This document shows, in pieces, positions 1 through 11,911 of a stretch of DNA of 64,000 nt; position 1 is the stretch's first letter; each line of letters starts with the position of its first letter. This stretch comes from Cannabis sativa (lineage: Eukaryota; Streptophyta; Magnoliopsida; Rosales; Cannabaceae). The DNA lies in NCBI RefSeq assembly GCF_029168945.1, contig NC_083610.1:77615580-77679579 (forward strand), given 5' to 3'. The notes beneath the pieces were generated by a model. That model worked only from the letters and a program-made list of their open reading frames with translations, made no database searches and was not told the origin of the DNA. Made by a program: the position numbers and the translations under genes.

Positions 1-547
1 AACCAACTTTGTAAGTAAAAATGTAGACATAGGCGTGTAGAGGTATTTAGGTAATAAATTGTGCAAAATGGATTTTTCATGTAAAAATTTCTAAAAAGAA
101 TATTTATTTGTAGTAATAATAATTATAATAAATTATTTGTAAAAAAAAAAGAAAAAAATATTAATTTAAGTAATAAAAAATAAATATTAATAAGCTATGT
201 ATATCCATTGAATCGGTTTTATCCATTAGATGTATTTCATGTATATCTATTAGTTTAATTTGAGTTTATTTAATATTTTATACCTAGTATTCATTAGATC
301 GGATCAGATCCATCTAATATTTTAAATCCAGTATCTATTGGATTGAATTGGATCTATCCAATCTAAAAAAAAACTAAAATTTTAATGTTAATTTTGATAT
401 ATATATATACTTATATTTTTTTTTATGTATAACAATATAAAACTAATTAATCATTCAAACTAAATAAAAATATTAATTAGTTCAATTAGATATTAGATGT
501 ATTGTATTTTCGAATACCCAATCCTACACTCGATCCGATTTGATTAG
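1..547. other. AT-rich flanking DNA, no gene
   Basis: Very AT-rich sequence with homopolymer A and T runs and scattered GGATC/GGATT-type words. No open frame of useful length and no recognisable motif. The last five bases (543-547, ATTAG) are the left target-site duplication of element T. The sequence resumes in similar style at 11907, which fits one pre-insertion locus. Confidence 0.6.
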
Positions 548-1422
548 TGTTATAGTGAGATTTCTCTCACCTAGAAACTCGAGACCAGACTCCTTTTTAA
601 AAGGACACGTGTATTCAGATTCCCAATGAAAGCTGAAATGTCCGTGAGAGACCTCTCGAAGTTTAGACCTCGCCCAGGATAAAACCAGCGAGCATATTGC
701 GGGTGTGACCTAATTCACACCGCATAACCATAATCCTCATCATGCAGGGTAGACCCAACTCGCATATGTCAGAACATGTGCGAGTGCCCCCTACATACCT
801 CCGCGACGAGTATGGAGGACCGATGCCTATGAGGTAGTTTTGGTCTCGGCGACCCCAATGTACCACTAACGGACCAGTATAAGTTCGCATGTTCAGATAT
901 TACCAGTTTCAATATGCGACGTCTACAACGGGCGATTACTTAAGGACGCAGGCGTTCCAAACGTATGTGCGATCCTACGAGCTCAACAGACGGAACATGA
1001 ACGGTCAACTCGTAGATGCGAAAGACGCATACGTTGATGAATTCAGTAACTGTCATACATTTATTAATGTTAACGTTGTTTGAGTTTAGTCATTGCAATT
1101 CAATGTGTAAATAATGGATTAACAATAAATGTGATCCTCTTGTAACCGATTGGGCACCTGCTTTGTATATAAAGGGGTGATCCACCGTGAAAATGGACCT
1201 ACGAATCCCTTGCTACAGTGGACTAAGCAGAACGAAATCTGACTGAACCACTATAATTCACCTTCTCATCTATTTTTCCAGCTTTGTTGCTTACTCTCGC
1301 ATTCCTAATTCGAGTACTCGCCATTCTAGGTCGAATACTCGCATTTGTCATCTCTCGAAATAATTCTCTCCTTTTCCAGGTTAAATTGTACTTTTTGGTG
1401 TTGCGAAATATCAGTAACAACA
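548..1422 (+). repeat. 5' LTR of element T
   Basis: Starts TGTTATAG and ends CA; matched by 11030-11906. A TATA box (TATATAAAG, 1166-1174) gives the likely U3/R boundary about 30 bases downstream, so this LTR is the element promoter. A 64-codon open frame at 889-1083 is identical in both LTRs, but LTR identity alone explains that. Differences from the 3' LTR are mostly small indels around 745-800 and 1140-1165. Confidence 0.93.
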
Positions 1423-1424
1423 TT

Positions 1425-1442
1425 TGGCGCCGTCTGTGGGAA
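1425..1442 (+). other. Primer-binding site of element T
   Basis: TGGCGCCGTCTGTGGGAA begins two bases after the 5' LTR. The first nine bases match the complement of a tRNA 3' end with CCA and resemble the tRNA-Asp type site of Tat/Athila elements (from memory); the rest departs from that, so tRNA identity is uncertain. Confidence 0.75.
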
Positions 1443-1506
1443 TTCGACTGTAAGATTCTATTCACATTCAAAGAACGTCACTCGACATGGTGAAATCACG
1501 CTAACA

Positions 1507-3563
1507 ATGAATCCATCAACATTGGAACGATGAGCGTACCATTGCATGGAGCAGGAGTGCCACCTCGTAGACGTCATCAACGGCGGGGTAGGGAGGAGCA
1601 ACATCGGACCACTCAACCTATTTCCCGAGGAGACGGCGGGTCCTCGAGTCGGAGGCACGTCCACACCAGGCAACCATGCACTTTCCCCCTGTCACTCCGG
1701 CGGTCGTGTCCGAAGGAGTGGTCCGGCTCACGGCCCGATCAATGCCGCAATCCGGGATCGGTTGCGAGCCTTCTGGCCGAGGTGGATGGACGGAGCCGGG
1801 GCTCGACGCCGCCTCCTCGGGTCCCCTGCCGTTCGTAACGAAAATCCTCGGGTAACGGTTTCTAGACGTCAAACTAACCATGCACGCGGGGAACGACGAA
1901 CTCGATCCGAAGTCTTGGACTTGAATCACCCGACGTCAAGAGACCGATACGCAAGGTTACCTAACCAGAGCGCACAAAGCCGACGAGGATCCCGAGCGCG
2001 CAACCCTCGCGGTCGTCACTCCTCGGGATAACGACGCGAGTCGGCCTCTTCCTCCTCGCATGACCGTACTCCGAGCCGGTATACGAGGTCCGGCTCTGTG
2101 CGGACACGGCAAGGAGGACGCTACCGTGTACACCAGGTGATGCGCGTGATCATCTCGATGCGTCTTTAGGCGCGCTCCGCGGTCCGCATAACACGGAGAC
2201 GCTCCATGATCCCCATACGGGCGATCGGGGTGTCAACTCCCAATCAACAACCCGCCCATCGCGCCGATCGCGACCACCGGGATTAATATCCCTTCGAACC
2301 TTGCCGCGGTGGCTGCGAGCCCCACCGCTTGTAGCAAGCTCCACCTCCCTGCGACAGGGAGGAATCGACCAAAGTATGCTTCGCAAGCTTTGAAGATGCT
2401 CGAGCGACAACGTAAGCCCATATACAAGCCGCACGGCACCTCGCCCTTCACGCGAAGTGCGACGGGCCCAACTTCCAAAGGGGTTGGTTGCTCCAGAATC
2501 CCTCGAATATAAAGGTACTTCTAACCGTTAGACTACCTAGAAAAATTTAACACCATAATGGAAGTGGACCAGGTGCCACAACTCGCGAAGTGTCGCATTC
2601 TCGCGGCCACACTCGAGGAAAATGCCCATGATTGGTTCACCCAATTACCAGAGGCATCAATATCGACATGGGAGAACTTCGTCGATCATGTTTCTCACAC
2701 ATTTCCGAGGCCACAATGACGTATAGGCCACCTTTATACGACTTTGGCGAACATCAAGCAAGAACACGGTGAGTCTTTGCGGGGTATTTCAAGCGTTTTA
2801 ACGTGAAGTAACAAAAGTTGAGAAGGCCCCGAGTCTTCGCTTGTTTGTATGTTAATAACGGGTGTCTTGCCGAACCGACTTTTGGAAAGAGCTACAGGCC
2901 CGCAGGCCAGAATCCTTGGTAGAATTCTTCGCCATGGCCGAACCTCATAAGAGGATCGAGAACTCCTTGGCGGAATTGGAGAAGGGCAAGAACAAGCGGC
3001 GATCACCCATACCGCGGTCGCGGTCCCGCAGCCCGCGAGGAAAGGATTCCAGGCCGAAGCCCCGGGGAGACGCGACCCACGCAAACCGCGGAGCCGAAGT
3101 TGGCCAAGTCGCCTCCAAAAAGGAGTCCTCGCCCAAAAGAAAAGGAGGACCTCGCTTCGTCAATTATAGAACTTGCCGTACCTCGAGACCACATCATGCG
3201 GTTGAGGAAAGGAACGGCGTCTTGGCCGCCCCCATCGGGGGAAATCGCGACCGAAGGGACCCCGAAAAGTTCGCAAGTACCACAAGGATATCGGCCACAC
3301 TACCCTTGAGTGTTGGGTCTTGCGGGGACGAAATCGAAGAATTGATCAGAAGGGGAAAATTCGACAAGTATAAAAGGAGCGAGGAAAGTCACTCCCGAGC
3401 GGGTGACAAGGAAGAAAACCAGAATGCAAGTGGCTCCAGAGCACCTCGCAATATCCTGACTATAATCGGAGGACCTCACATCGCAGGCGACTCTCGCAAA
3501 TCACAAGAACGATATGCCGGAGAAGCCAAGAGAAGCCGCTACCAATGTGAACAATCTTGGTGA
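1507..3563 (+). pseudogene. gag of element T, frameshifted
   Basis: Capsid/nucleocapsid polyprotein remnant. 1507-2480 is GC-rich, reads open in different frames and is probably the divergent N-terminal half. The core gag fold is visible from about 2540 to 2810: a stretch reading H-D-W-F-T-Q-L-P then W-E-N-F-V-D-H, and after a frameshift L-A-N-I-K-Q-E-H-G-E-S-L, matching the same places in element E's gag. An open run from 2862 to 3563 holds a basic Arg/Ser-rich linker. The zinc-knuckle-like tail (K-D-I-G-H-T-T-L-E-C) lies near 3285-3320 in a neighbouring frame. At least three frame changes prevent a full protein, unless some are sequencing errors. Confidence 0.8.
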
Positions 3564-6500
3564 ACAGCCAGTGAAGCTCTTCAAGAGAGAATGCGAGGAC
3601 ATTGTCTTTATGGAGAGCGATGCGAGATGGGTCCACCACCCGCATTCTGACGCACTTGTGATAGTCGCCAATATAGGTGGAGACAATGTCCATCGCATAT
3701 TGGTCGACAATGGAAGTTCGATTAATTCTTGAACTTCCAAGCCTTCAACAAATGGGGCCGCAAGAAAAGATTTGCGGCCAATGACATCGAGCATCTACGG
3801 TTTCACAGAGATGTCATAGCCATCAAAGGGATGATCAAACTCCCAATCACTTTGGGAGCGCCCCCCGATAATGCGCCAAGTCGATGGCCGCTTCGCGATG
3901 ATAATTGATCAATACTCGGCATATAACGCCGTAATTGGACGGCCAATTCGAAGGAGATGAAGATCGTGACTTCGATCTATCATCTAACCATGAAGTTCCC
4001 TACTCCTCCGGAGTAGGGTCGATGAGGAGTCCAATCTGACTCTCGAGAATGTTACACTGCAGCTGTCAAGCTCGCAGAAAAAAGGACAGTGAATGTTATC
4101 CACCTTTTGGACGCACCACCACCTCGCCAGGAGATCCTCAGGATCGAGGAGGTACCGCACATAGACAAGCGGATTTGGATCCGAGAATCCTTGATCACAC
4201 CGCCATGACCCAAGCCGCAGAAGACACAATTGAGGTACCTATAGATCCTGTAGATAATAACAAGGTTTTAAAAATTGGTTCTAGATTAAACATACAGCTG
4301 CGAGAACAATTAACAACTTTTTTGAAACAAAATCTTGATATTTTTGCCTGGAAACATTCAGATATGGTCGGGATATCTCCACAGGTCATGTGTCATCGCT
4401 TGAACATTGACCCCGAAGTGCGAGGTGTCCGACAAAAGCGCCGCAAAATGGACCCCGCGAGGTACCAAGCGCTGAAAGAAGAAGTTGACGCCTCCTTTGC
4501 ACCACGGCTTTATACGGAGTCATTTTACCCCGAGGTTAGCCAATCCGGTACTCGTGCCAAAGCCCAATGGCTCATGGCGTACATGCGTTGACTTTACAGA
4601 TTTGAACAAAGCCTGTCCCAAAGACAGCTTTCCTCTTCCTAGCATCGACCAGCTTGTCGATGCCACTGCAGGCCACGCACTTTTAAGCTTCATGGATGCA
4701 TACTCGGGATACAATCAAATCCCGATGTACGAACCAGACCAAGAACATACCTCGTTCATTACTGCGTCTAAACCCATTAAAATGCGTCTTTGGGGTGGGT
4801 TCCGGAAAATTCCTCGGTTTTATGGTGAATCAGCGAGGAATAGAAGCCAATCCCGCGAAGATTAGAGCGTTGGTAGAAATGCCGTCTCCGACTAAGCCAA
4901 AGGAGGTTCGAGCCTCACGGGTAAAGTCGCGGCCTTAAACCGTTTCATATCCGGATCCTGCGACAAGTGTAAAGAGTTTTTCGGATGCGAAGGGTAACAA
5001 GAGGTTTCAATGGGACGAGAAATGCGAGAAGGCTTTTCAAGCGTTAAAAACGCATCCGGGGCAACCTCCAATTCTTTCAAAACCGTTGCCGGAGAGATCT
5101 TGTTCATTTATTTAGCGATCTCGAGTATGCGATCGGTTCGATTACTTGTTCGCGAGGACCAAGGACGTCGGACACCGTGTATTACGTCAGTAAGCGGTTA
5201 TTGGACGCCGAGACGCGTTACCCCCAGGATGGAGAAACTAGCTTTTGCCTTGATAATATCCTCGAAAATTGCGACCTTATTTTCAGGCTCACAGCATTGA
5301 AGTTTTGACAAACTTCCCCTTAAGACAGGTCCTGGCAAAGCCAGAGGCATCGGGGAGATTATTAAAGTGGGCTATGGAATTGAGTCAGTTCGACATCAAG
5401 TATAAACCAAGAACCGCGATCAAGGGGCAAGCTCTAGCAGATTTTATACTTGAGTTCCCGAGCACAGAGGTAGCGGTTGTAGAGGGTGGAAATGATATCG
5501 CCGTGATGGACAAAGAGGTATGGACATTGTATGTCGATGGGGCCTCAAATAGTGAAGGTTCTGGCAGTGGGATATTGTTAATCAGTCCCAATAATTTCAA
5601 GGTACACGCTGCTCTACGTTTCGAATTCTCTGCATCTAACAATGAAGCCGAGTATGAGGCTTTAATCGCAGTGCGAAATTGGCTCTCGAGATGAAAGTCG
5701 AATACCTACAAGCATTTAGCGACTCTCAAATCGTGGTATGTCAAGTAAGTGGAGAATACCTAGCGAGAGGCGGAAGATTGGTTAAATACTTAGCCAACGT
5801 TCGCGAAATCATGCAGAAGTTCAAGCATGTAGTAGTGTCTCGAGTACCGCGTACTCAAAATGCCCATGCGTACGCCTTGGCCGTGGCCTCCACTGAGAAG
5901 CCGAATTACTCGATGTAATTAGGTAGACGTATTGACTCATCCAACCATAGATCGAGAAACAATCATGGAGATCGATGACATTCAGGAGATTACCTGGATG
6001 ACCCCTATCCTCGCGTACCTCGACAAGGGGCTCTTACCTAATGATAAAATAGAAGCAAGGAAATTGCGACAACGAGCAGCCCGCTATGTGATATATGACC
6101 AGAGCTTGTATCGCAGAAGTTTTAGTCAGCCACTTCTCAAATGTATCGATTGGAGAAGGCTGCGGTTACATCTTGCGTGAAGTACACGAGGGAATTTGTG
6201 GCAATCATGCGGCGGTAATTCCCTTGCCTTAAAAATTATGCGACAAGGGTGCTTGGCCAACATTGCGACAAGATGCCCTCGCATTTGCAAAAAGGTGTGA
6301 TAGATGCCAGCGAATAGCCAACTTACACACACCCCCCGAGTAACCTCCATTTTATCACGAGTCCACGGCCACTTTTGCAATATGGGGAATTGATTTAATT
6401 GGTGAGTTACCCAAGGGAAAAGGCGGAGTCAAATATGCTGTAGTCGCGGTTGACTATTTCACAAAGTGGGCTGAAGCGAAAGCACTCGCGACTATCACAG

Positions 6501-7224
6501 CAACGAAGTTGCGTGAGTTCGTCTACACTTCCATCATCTGTCGCTTTGGCATTCGCACAAGCTCATTTCGTATAATGGGAAACGAGCTTCGACGTAAAGA
6601 GATGCGACAATATGCGATGATTTAGGAATTAAAAAGCCTTTTTGCAGTCGCTTGTCAAGCGAAAGCAATGGGCGGACGGCAAGTCAACAAAATAATTAAG
6701 CACACCATAAAGGGAAAATTAGAAGACCGCAAAGGGGCATGGCCGAGATAGTTACCGCAAGTCCTATGGTCTTACAATACAACCCCTCGATCTGGCGGCG
6801 AAACACCCTTCTCACTTTCTTATGGGTGCGAGGCCATGTTACCGGTAGAAGTTGGGGCGGGATCCTTGCGCGGAGATGCTTTCGATATCTCGCGGAGCAA
6901 GCGAAATCAGTTGTTTTGCCTTGATCTTTTAGAAGAAAAGCGTAATAAAGCGCAACTACAAAACGCGGCTTATCAACAACGAACAGCAAGGTACTTTAAC
7001 TCGAAAGTAAAGATAAAGCCTCTGCGAGTAGGAGATTTGGTCCTTAGAAAAGTAATGCCAAATACCAAAGTCCCAGCCCACGGAGTCTTTGGAGACAATT
7101 GGGAAGGACCATACAAAATCGCGAGATCAAATTGGTGATGCCACTTATCGACTCGCAACACTCGATGGGCACCGCGATTCCACGAGCATGGAATAGCGAG
7201 AGCTTGAAATTTTATTATCAGTAA
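3514..7224 (+). pseudogene. pol of element T: protease, RT, RNase H, integrase (broken)
   Basis: Protease: open run 3514-3732 with the active-site string V-D-N-G-S-S at its end. RT: from about 4200; N-P-V-L-V-P-K-P-N-G-S-W and the S-F-M-D-A-Y-S-G-Y-N-Q block are clear at 4540-4730, but the frame jumps at about 4765 directly to the post-catalytic L-N-P-L-K region, so roughly 70 residues including YVDD are absent compared with element E. RNase H: 5269-5694, with catalytic-type L-Y-V-D-G-A-S-N retained. Integrase: zinc-finger remnant near 6180-6320, core with W-G-I-D-L-I-G and Y-F-T-K-W-A-E at 6380-6560, and a C-terminal domain (V-G-D-L-V-L-R) at 6836-7215, ending at a TAA at 7222-7224. Many frameshifts; not functional as read. 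Confidence 0.9.
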
Positions 7225-7431
7225 TATTCGCGTTATTCGGTTATGATAATTCGAGTACTTATACTTAGATATTTTTTATTCAAAATACTTCCTAAGTATA
7301 GGGGCATGGTACCGCATGTATTGCGATTGCTTGAATAAAATCACTTATTAAGTTTTTTGAGTAATTTAATTTACAGAGTTTTTCCTACTTTATTACACCA
7401 ATTTGTAATTAAAAGTCGCATATATATAATC

Positions 7432-7509
7432 GCATTCACACCAAAGTCGTGATCAAAGTTAAATATAATTGCATTCACACCAAAGCGTGATCAAAGTTAA
7501 ATATATATA
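7432..7509 (+). repeat. 39-bp tandem duplication in the T 3' region
   Basis: Two adjacent copies starting GCATTCACACCAAAG at 7432 and 7471. They differ by one small indel (AAGTCGTG against AAGCGTG). The rest of 7225-7719 is AT-rich with no open frame and separates the integrase stop from the end of the antisense gene. Confidence 0.75.
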
Positions 7510-7719
7510 AAATCGCAAGTACCCGTGTCTTTGCGTAAATATTAAAACGTAAGCTATCCTGCGAGGATAGAAAGTTGTCCAAAAGTAAGATAAAATTCTC
7601 TAAGTACGAAGTGCGAGTACCGTGTACCGCATATATAAAAAAAAAGAAAGAGTAGGAGTGAAATTAAACAACAACATAAGATAGCAAATAATCAAACGCC
7701 CGGAACGATGGGAGTAGTC

Positions 7720-9781
7720 TCATCGGAGCGGCCTCGTCACCGCAATCTTGCTCACGACTTCATTCTCGACCTCTTCGGCTGTACTCCTTCGGTTTCATCA
7801 AGAAGGTTACCACAGTGCAGGTAGGAGACATCGCGCGAAAAGCTTCGGCCATTTCGCGGCTTCGGCTCCAAGCGGCGAGAAGTCGAAGTCGGGGACCTTG
7901 GAAAGAGTAGTGTAAATATAGTCGGACACGGCTGATCGTGCTTGTTTCTTCCCACTCTCTTTTTCGGCCTCCAAGTCGCGAGCCATCTCGGCGTTCGTGT
8001 CCCTGCGACTTCTTGAGCTCGAGCTCCGCCTGTTCCTTGGCCACAGTTGACTTCCTCGAGCTCCTTCTCCTTGGCCTTGTTAAGCTCCTCCATCTTCGCC
8101 ACCTCTGCCCGGCTTCTTTATGCTCTCTTGAAAATGGACGTTCGCCTCTTCGGCGAATCGAGTTTCCTTTGAAGGAGTAGCCGCGGCTTTCATAAACAAA
8201 GCCATGGATTGCACGGCCGATTCGGTAGATCGAGAAGCAAGATCCTCGTATGGAATCTCGGCCGGTAATTTTTCTGCATGGCCGAGAAAATCGCGAGCAC
8301 GAACGGGAGAGTCGATGACGACTTTCTTCCCTTTGTCACGAGTAGTCTTAGCCAACTTCTTGGAGGAATGCGGCAAGCGAAGTCATCACATCGCTCTTCC
8401 TCTTCGGGCAACGGCCGTGAAGTCGCTGGTGTTCCACCCTTTTGCTTGATCTTCAGGACAGGGGCAGACTTCAAGAAAGTCATGTCTACAAACACAAGGA
8501 ACATATAAGTAAAAATAACAATCCTACCCATCAATTTATAGCAAAAGGACGAGTTACACGAAATTTGTCGAGGAGTTTGCTTAGAAAGACGTTTATCTAT
8601 CCGCTCCTGCTGTTTCTCGAAGGTTCTTTATATACGGCTCCCGTTGAAGACTCGCGTTCTCGGGGATCGGTTTATGTTCTCGCAATTTGGCGGTCGTACA
8701 CGGCAATCGCCGGTCGCGATCTTGTACCGAAGACTCCCAAGAATTTCGGCCTACCCCGCTTCTTATTCACGTCAAGCGTTGGTCGAGGCTGGTCTATACG
8801 CGATGACAACAAAGAAAAACGAGTTAGCAAAAGATCTCGAAAAGCAAAATAGCGGGTTTTATCTAAGTCAACAAAATGCGACATGCGGGTACGCGATTAA
8901 AGTCGGTCCGATCCCGGGAACCTTAAAAATATAAAACCATTTCGACTTCCAATCGCCCATGTTCGAGACCATCCCCTCAATACCGTTTATTTCAGAAGTC
9001 GCCCATTTACTAAAGCAAAAGAAGCCATTATGAAGACCCACGCTCTTTATGTCATAGAAGTAACTAAACTCCTCTACTGACGGAGCCCTATGGGCGTATT
9101 CCATGTACATCGCATAGAATGCTAGAACAGTGCGATAACTGTTGGGTGTCAGCTGAAAAGGCGATACGTCGTAACGTCTGAGAATCGCTGCGACGAAAGG
9201 ATGAAACGGGACCGATACACCACATCGAAGAATGGGTATTGAGATGACCACGTCCTCCGTAGGGATGATCGCAGGGTTGGTGAACGGAAGATGCGCTCTC
9301 GAGAGGGTTTGGGACTTTGAAACGCGAGTCGCAAATTCAACCTCACAAAGGTAGTGAAGTCAGATTTGACGACTCTCGAGACTAGGTCTTCGCATGAGAA
9401 AGGTTCGTTCAATTGGGAGTCATCGGCGAGTCCGAGTCCCACTCCCTTCCGCTTCCTCTTCTTCCTCACCCGATTCGCGGACGGAGTAGTCCATTCCTCC
9501 TCCACCTCCTCGACCTCGATGTCGGGAGCGTGTCTCGTATGGATGAGGTAGTCGCGTGCGACACTTTGTGGATTCGCTATCCCGGATATCGATTGTCCCA
9601 GGTTCAGCGAGCTCCTGTACCATCCTCTCGATGTCTACAGAAGACATCGGACCTAACTCTATCTCCGCAGCCTCCATTTCGGAGATGTCCGTAGGGAGAA
9701 AGCTGTCTCTCTCTTGTGACGACTCCCCGTCAAAAGCGCGACCTCTGAGCCGAAGCTGCCGGCGTCCGATAGATCGCTCAT
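7720..9781 (-). pseudogene. Antisense accessory gene (aORF) of element T, plant-transposon-domain type
   Basis: A gene opposite to gag-pol. A start codon at 9779-9781 opens an acidic Ser-rich N-terminus, followed after one frame change by an E/D-rich run (9420-9677) and a basic patch R-K-K-R-K-R-K. The best-conserved part is 8868-9251: H-P-F-V-A-A-I-L, Q-L-T-P-N-S-Y-R, a YMEYA-type stretch, then aromatic-rich sequence ending near W-K-S-K-W-F. This is the wording of the Pfam 'putative gypsy type transposon' domain (PF04195, from memory). The C-terminal part (about 7750-8380) is Glu/Lys-rich and coiled-coil-like. It ends at TGA (7720-7722). A plausible intron acceptor (TTTGTAG) lies near 8482. 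Several frameshifts. Function unknown; nuclear localisation is only a guess from the basic patch. Confidence 0.75.
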
Positions 9782-10740
9782 CGAGAAAGATAGAAGATCT
9801 TTTCAGCGTGATGGATGTGTGAAAAAATAAAAGTAAGTGATCTCACCCGCAGTAGAGTACAAAAGTCGCATTCGACAAGAAAGTCAGGCGAACACTGACC
9901 CTCCTATCAGCATGCGAGAAGAAATGTAACTATCTTTGGGCGAGTAGTTCACGCATCCTTGGTTGCGCGGTATACCTCCAGAAACGGCTAGGCGTATCAC
10001 GGTGACTCGAAGTATGCATTTTCGAGCATAACCACGAGTTACGCGAGACGCCCACCGTTTCGAGACAACCTACCACCCAAAGAATACGATCATTCGAGTA
10101 TTAACGCACGTCAACAAATGGCCAGGTGTATCTCGGTATCTCGGGGACATATATCCGCATATATAGCCATTAGAATATCGTGACACACCCACCATTTGGA
10201 ATGGCAATTAATGCTCTCACCACTCGGCCGCGACAATGTAAAGATTCTAAAAAGTCTAGTCAACGGATTAAAGCGGAAATAAGTCTTGGAAAGATGCGAT
10301 TATTCAAGGCTTGTTCAATAGAATACCCGCGAACATTCAAGTTGTTCATCCGAATGTCCGCGAGCATTCGAGGCATGGATTAGTGCCTATGAATTGTATA
10401 CGGTTATGTCAGTTTACAGGTCCTACACTATGAATGTTGCCCAGTTTTATGAACCCAGAACACATAAATACCCACTAGCATACACTCCTAAAAGTTTTCA
10501 AAAACATCCTAATCCAGAAAACAAAGCACATTATCTCCAAAAACAGAAAGCGAAAATGCGAGTGATTTAGAAGCTAACCTTTAGTTTTGATCCCCGCGTA
10601 ATTCTCGATCACTTCGAGGATGAAAGTGTTGTGGAAAATGGCGAGAAAATCTAGGAGTGGATTTTTGTACGAAGTATATGCCTTTGGAGGGAAGTTAGGA
10701 GAAAAGAGGGAAAAATGGGAAATTTGATTCGTATCAAAGC

Positions 10741-10750
10741 GTTTAAATAC
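10741..10750 (-). promoter_or_regulatory. Candidate TATA box for the antisense gene of T
   Basis: GTATTTAAAC on the minus strand, about 280 bases inside the 3' LTR and about 960 bases upstream of the antisense start codon. The following minus-strand sequence is C/T-rich, as in plant 5' leaders. Element E has a TATAAAAG box in the equivalent place. Prediction from sequence only. Confidence 0.45.
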
Positions 10751-11017
10751 CCATATCCCTTATTAATTGGGATCGTGACACGTGGCAGTCGGAATGCCTA
10801 AGGTCGCCCAATCTAACGGCCAGTTATGGCCACGCCTACACGAAAACCGAAGGGTTTTTGTGACGTGGCATCCTAGAGATAATGAAAATTAATCATTACA
10901 GCCGTCATTTTTCGAAACCCTCGATGGGACAACCAAAAGGTCACCTCCTCGTGACAACCTTTCACACATCTCTCGAGCAATAGTTTCCCTCAGTGACCGC
11001 ACTAGTCACATCGCGAA

Positions 11018-11029
11018 ACTAGGGGCATG
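11018..11029 (+). other. Polypurine tract of element T
   Basis: ACTAGGGGCATG immediately before the 3' LTR; the AGGGGCA core is usual for plus-strand priming in plant Ty3/gypsy elements. Confidence 0.8.
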
Positions 11030-11906
11030 TGTTATAGTGAGATTTCTCTCACCTAGAAACTCGAGACCAGACTCCTTTTTAAAAGGACACGTGTATTCAG
11101 ATTCCCAATGAAAGCTGAAATGTCCGTGAGAGACCTCTCGAAGTTTAGACCTCGCCCAGGATAAAACCAGCGAGCATATTGCGGGTGTGACCTAATTCAC
11201 ACCGCATAACCATAATCCTCGTCATGCGGGGGTAGACCCCGGCTCGCATATGTCAGAACATGTGCGAGTGCCCCCCTCTATACCTCCGCGACGAGTATGG
11301 AGACCGATGCCCTATGAGGTAGTTTTGGTCTCAGCGACCCCAACAGCCCTAACAGACCAGTATAAGTTCGCATGTTCAGATATTACCAGTTTCAATATGC
11401 GACGTCTACAACGGGCGATTACTTAAGGACGCAGGCGTTCCAAACGTATGTGCGATCCTACGAGCTCAACAGACGGAACATGAACGGTCAACTCGTAGAT
11501 GCGAAAGACGCATACGTTGATGAATTCAGTAACTGTCATACATTTATTAATGTTAACGTTGTTTGAGTTTAGTCATTGCAATTCAATGTGTAAATAATGG
11601 ATTAACAATAAATGTGATCCTCTTTATGTAGATTGGGCACACTTTACTTTGTATATAAAGGGGTGATCCACCGTGAAAATGGACCTACGAATCCCTTGCT
11701 ACAGTGGACTAAGCAGAACGAAATCTGACTGAACCACTATAATTCACCTTCTCATCTATTTTTCCAGCTTTGTTGCTTACTCTCGCATTCCTAATTCGAG
11801 TACTCGCCATTCTAGGTCGAATACTCGCATTTGTCATCTCTCAAATAATTCTCTCCTTTTCCAGTTAAATTGTACTTTTTGGTGTTGCGAAATATCAGTA
11901 ACAACA
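11030..11906 (+). repeat. 3' LTR of element T
   Basis: Matches 548-1422, starting TGTTATAG and ending AACAACA, followed by target duplication ATTAG (11907-11911). Relative to the 5' LTR it has small indels in the G-rich stretch near 11225-11245 and near 11620-11645. Confidence 0.93.
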
Positions 11907-11911
11907 ATTAG

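Larger units (their letters stand above)
9782..11029. other. Spacer between the antisense gene and the 3' LTR of T
   Basis: No coding capacity on the plus strand. Read on the minus strand it looks like the 5' region of the antisense gene: a TATA-like box at 10741-10750, a pyrimidine-rich leader, then a possible 5'-UTR intron donor (AAG-GTTAGC near 10578). Confidence 0.5.
548..11906 (+). mobile_element. Element T: complete Tat-type Ty3/gypsy LTR retrotransposon
   Basis: An 11.36 kb element bounded by two LTRs of 875 and 877 bp that begin TGTTATAG and end AACAACA, flanked by a perfect 5-bp duplication ATTAG (543-547 and 11907-11911). The order is LTR, primer-binding site, gag, protease, RT, RNase H, integrase, a long 3' region with an antisense gene, polypurine tract, LTR. 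RT before integrase defines Ty3/gypsy. The protease motif V-D-N-G-S-S, the gag tail wording (I-G-H-T-T-x-E-C followed by I-R-R-G-K-F) and the large antisense-coding 3' region point to the Tat lineage. Gag-pol is broken in many places. LTRs are near-identical apart from small indels, so insertion looks recent relative to the damage in pol. Confidence 0.93.

Noticed and set aside
889..1083. 64-codon open frame, identical at 11372-11566
   Set aside because: It lies within the T LTRs; the identity follows from LTR duplication. No domain or splice context supports a protein.
1618..2031. Long overlapping frames on both strands in GC-rich DNA
   Set aside because: GC-rich sequence has few stops; these overlap the gag region in conflicting frames and none shows a family signature.
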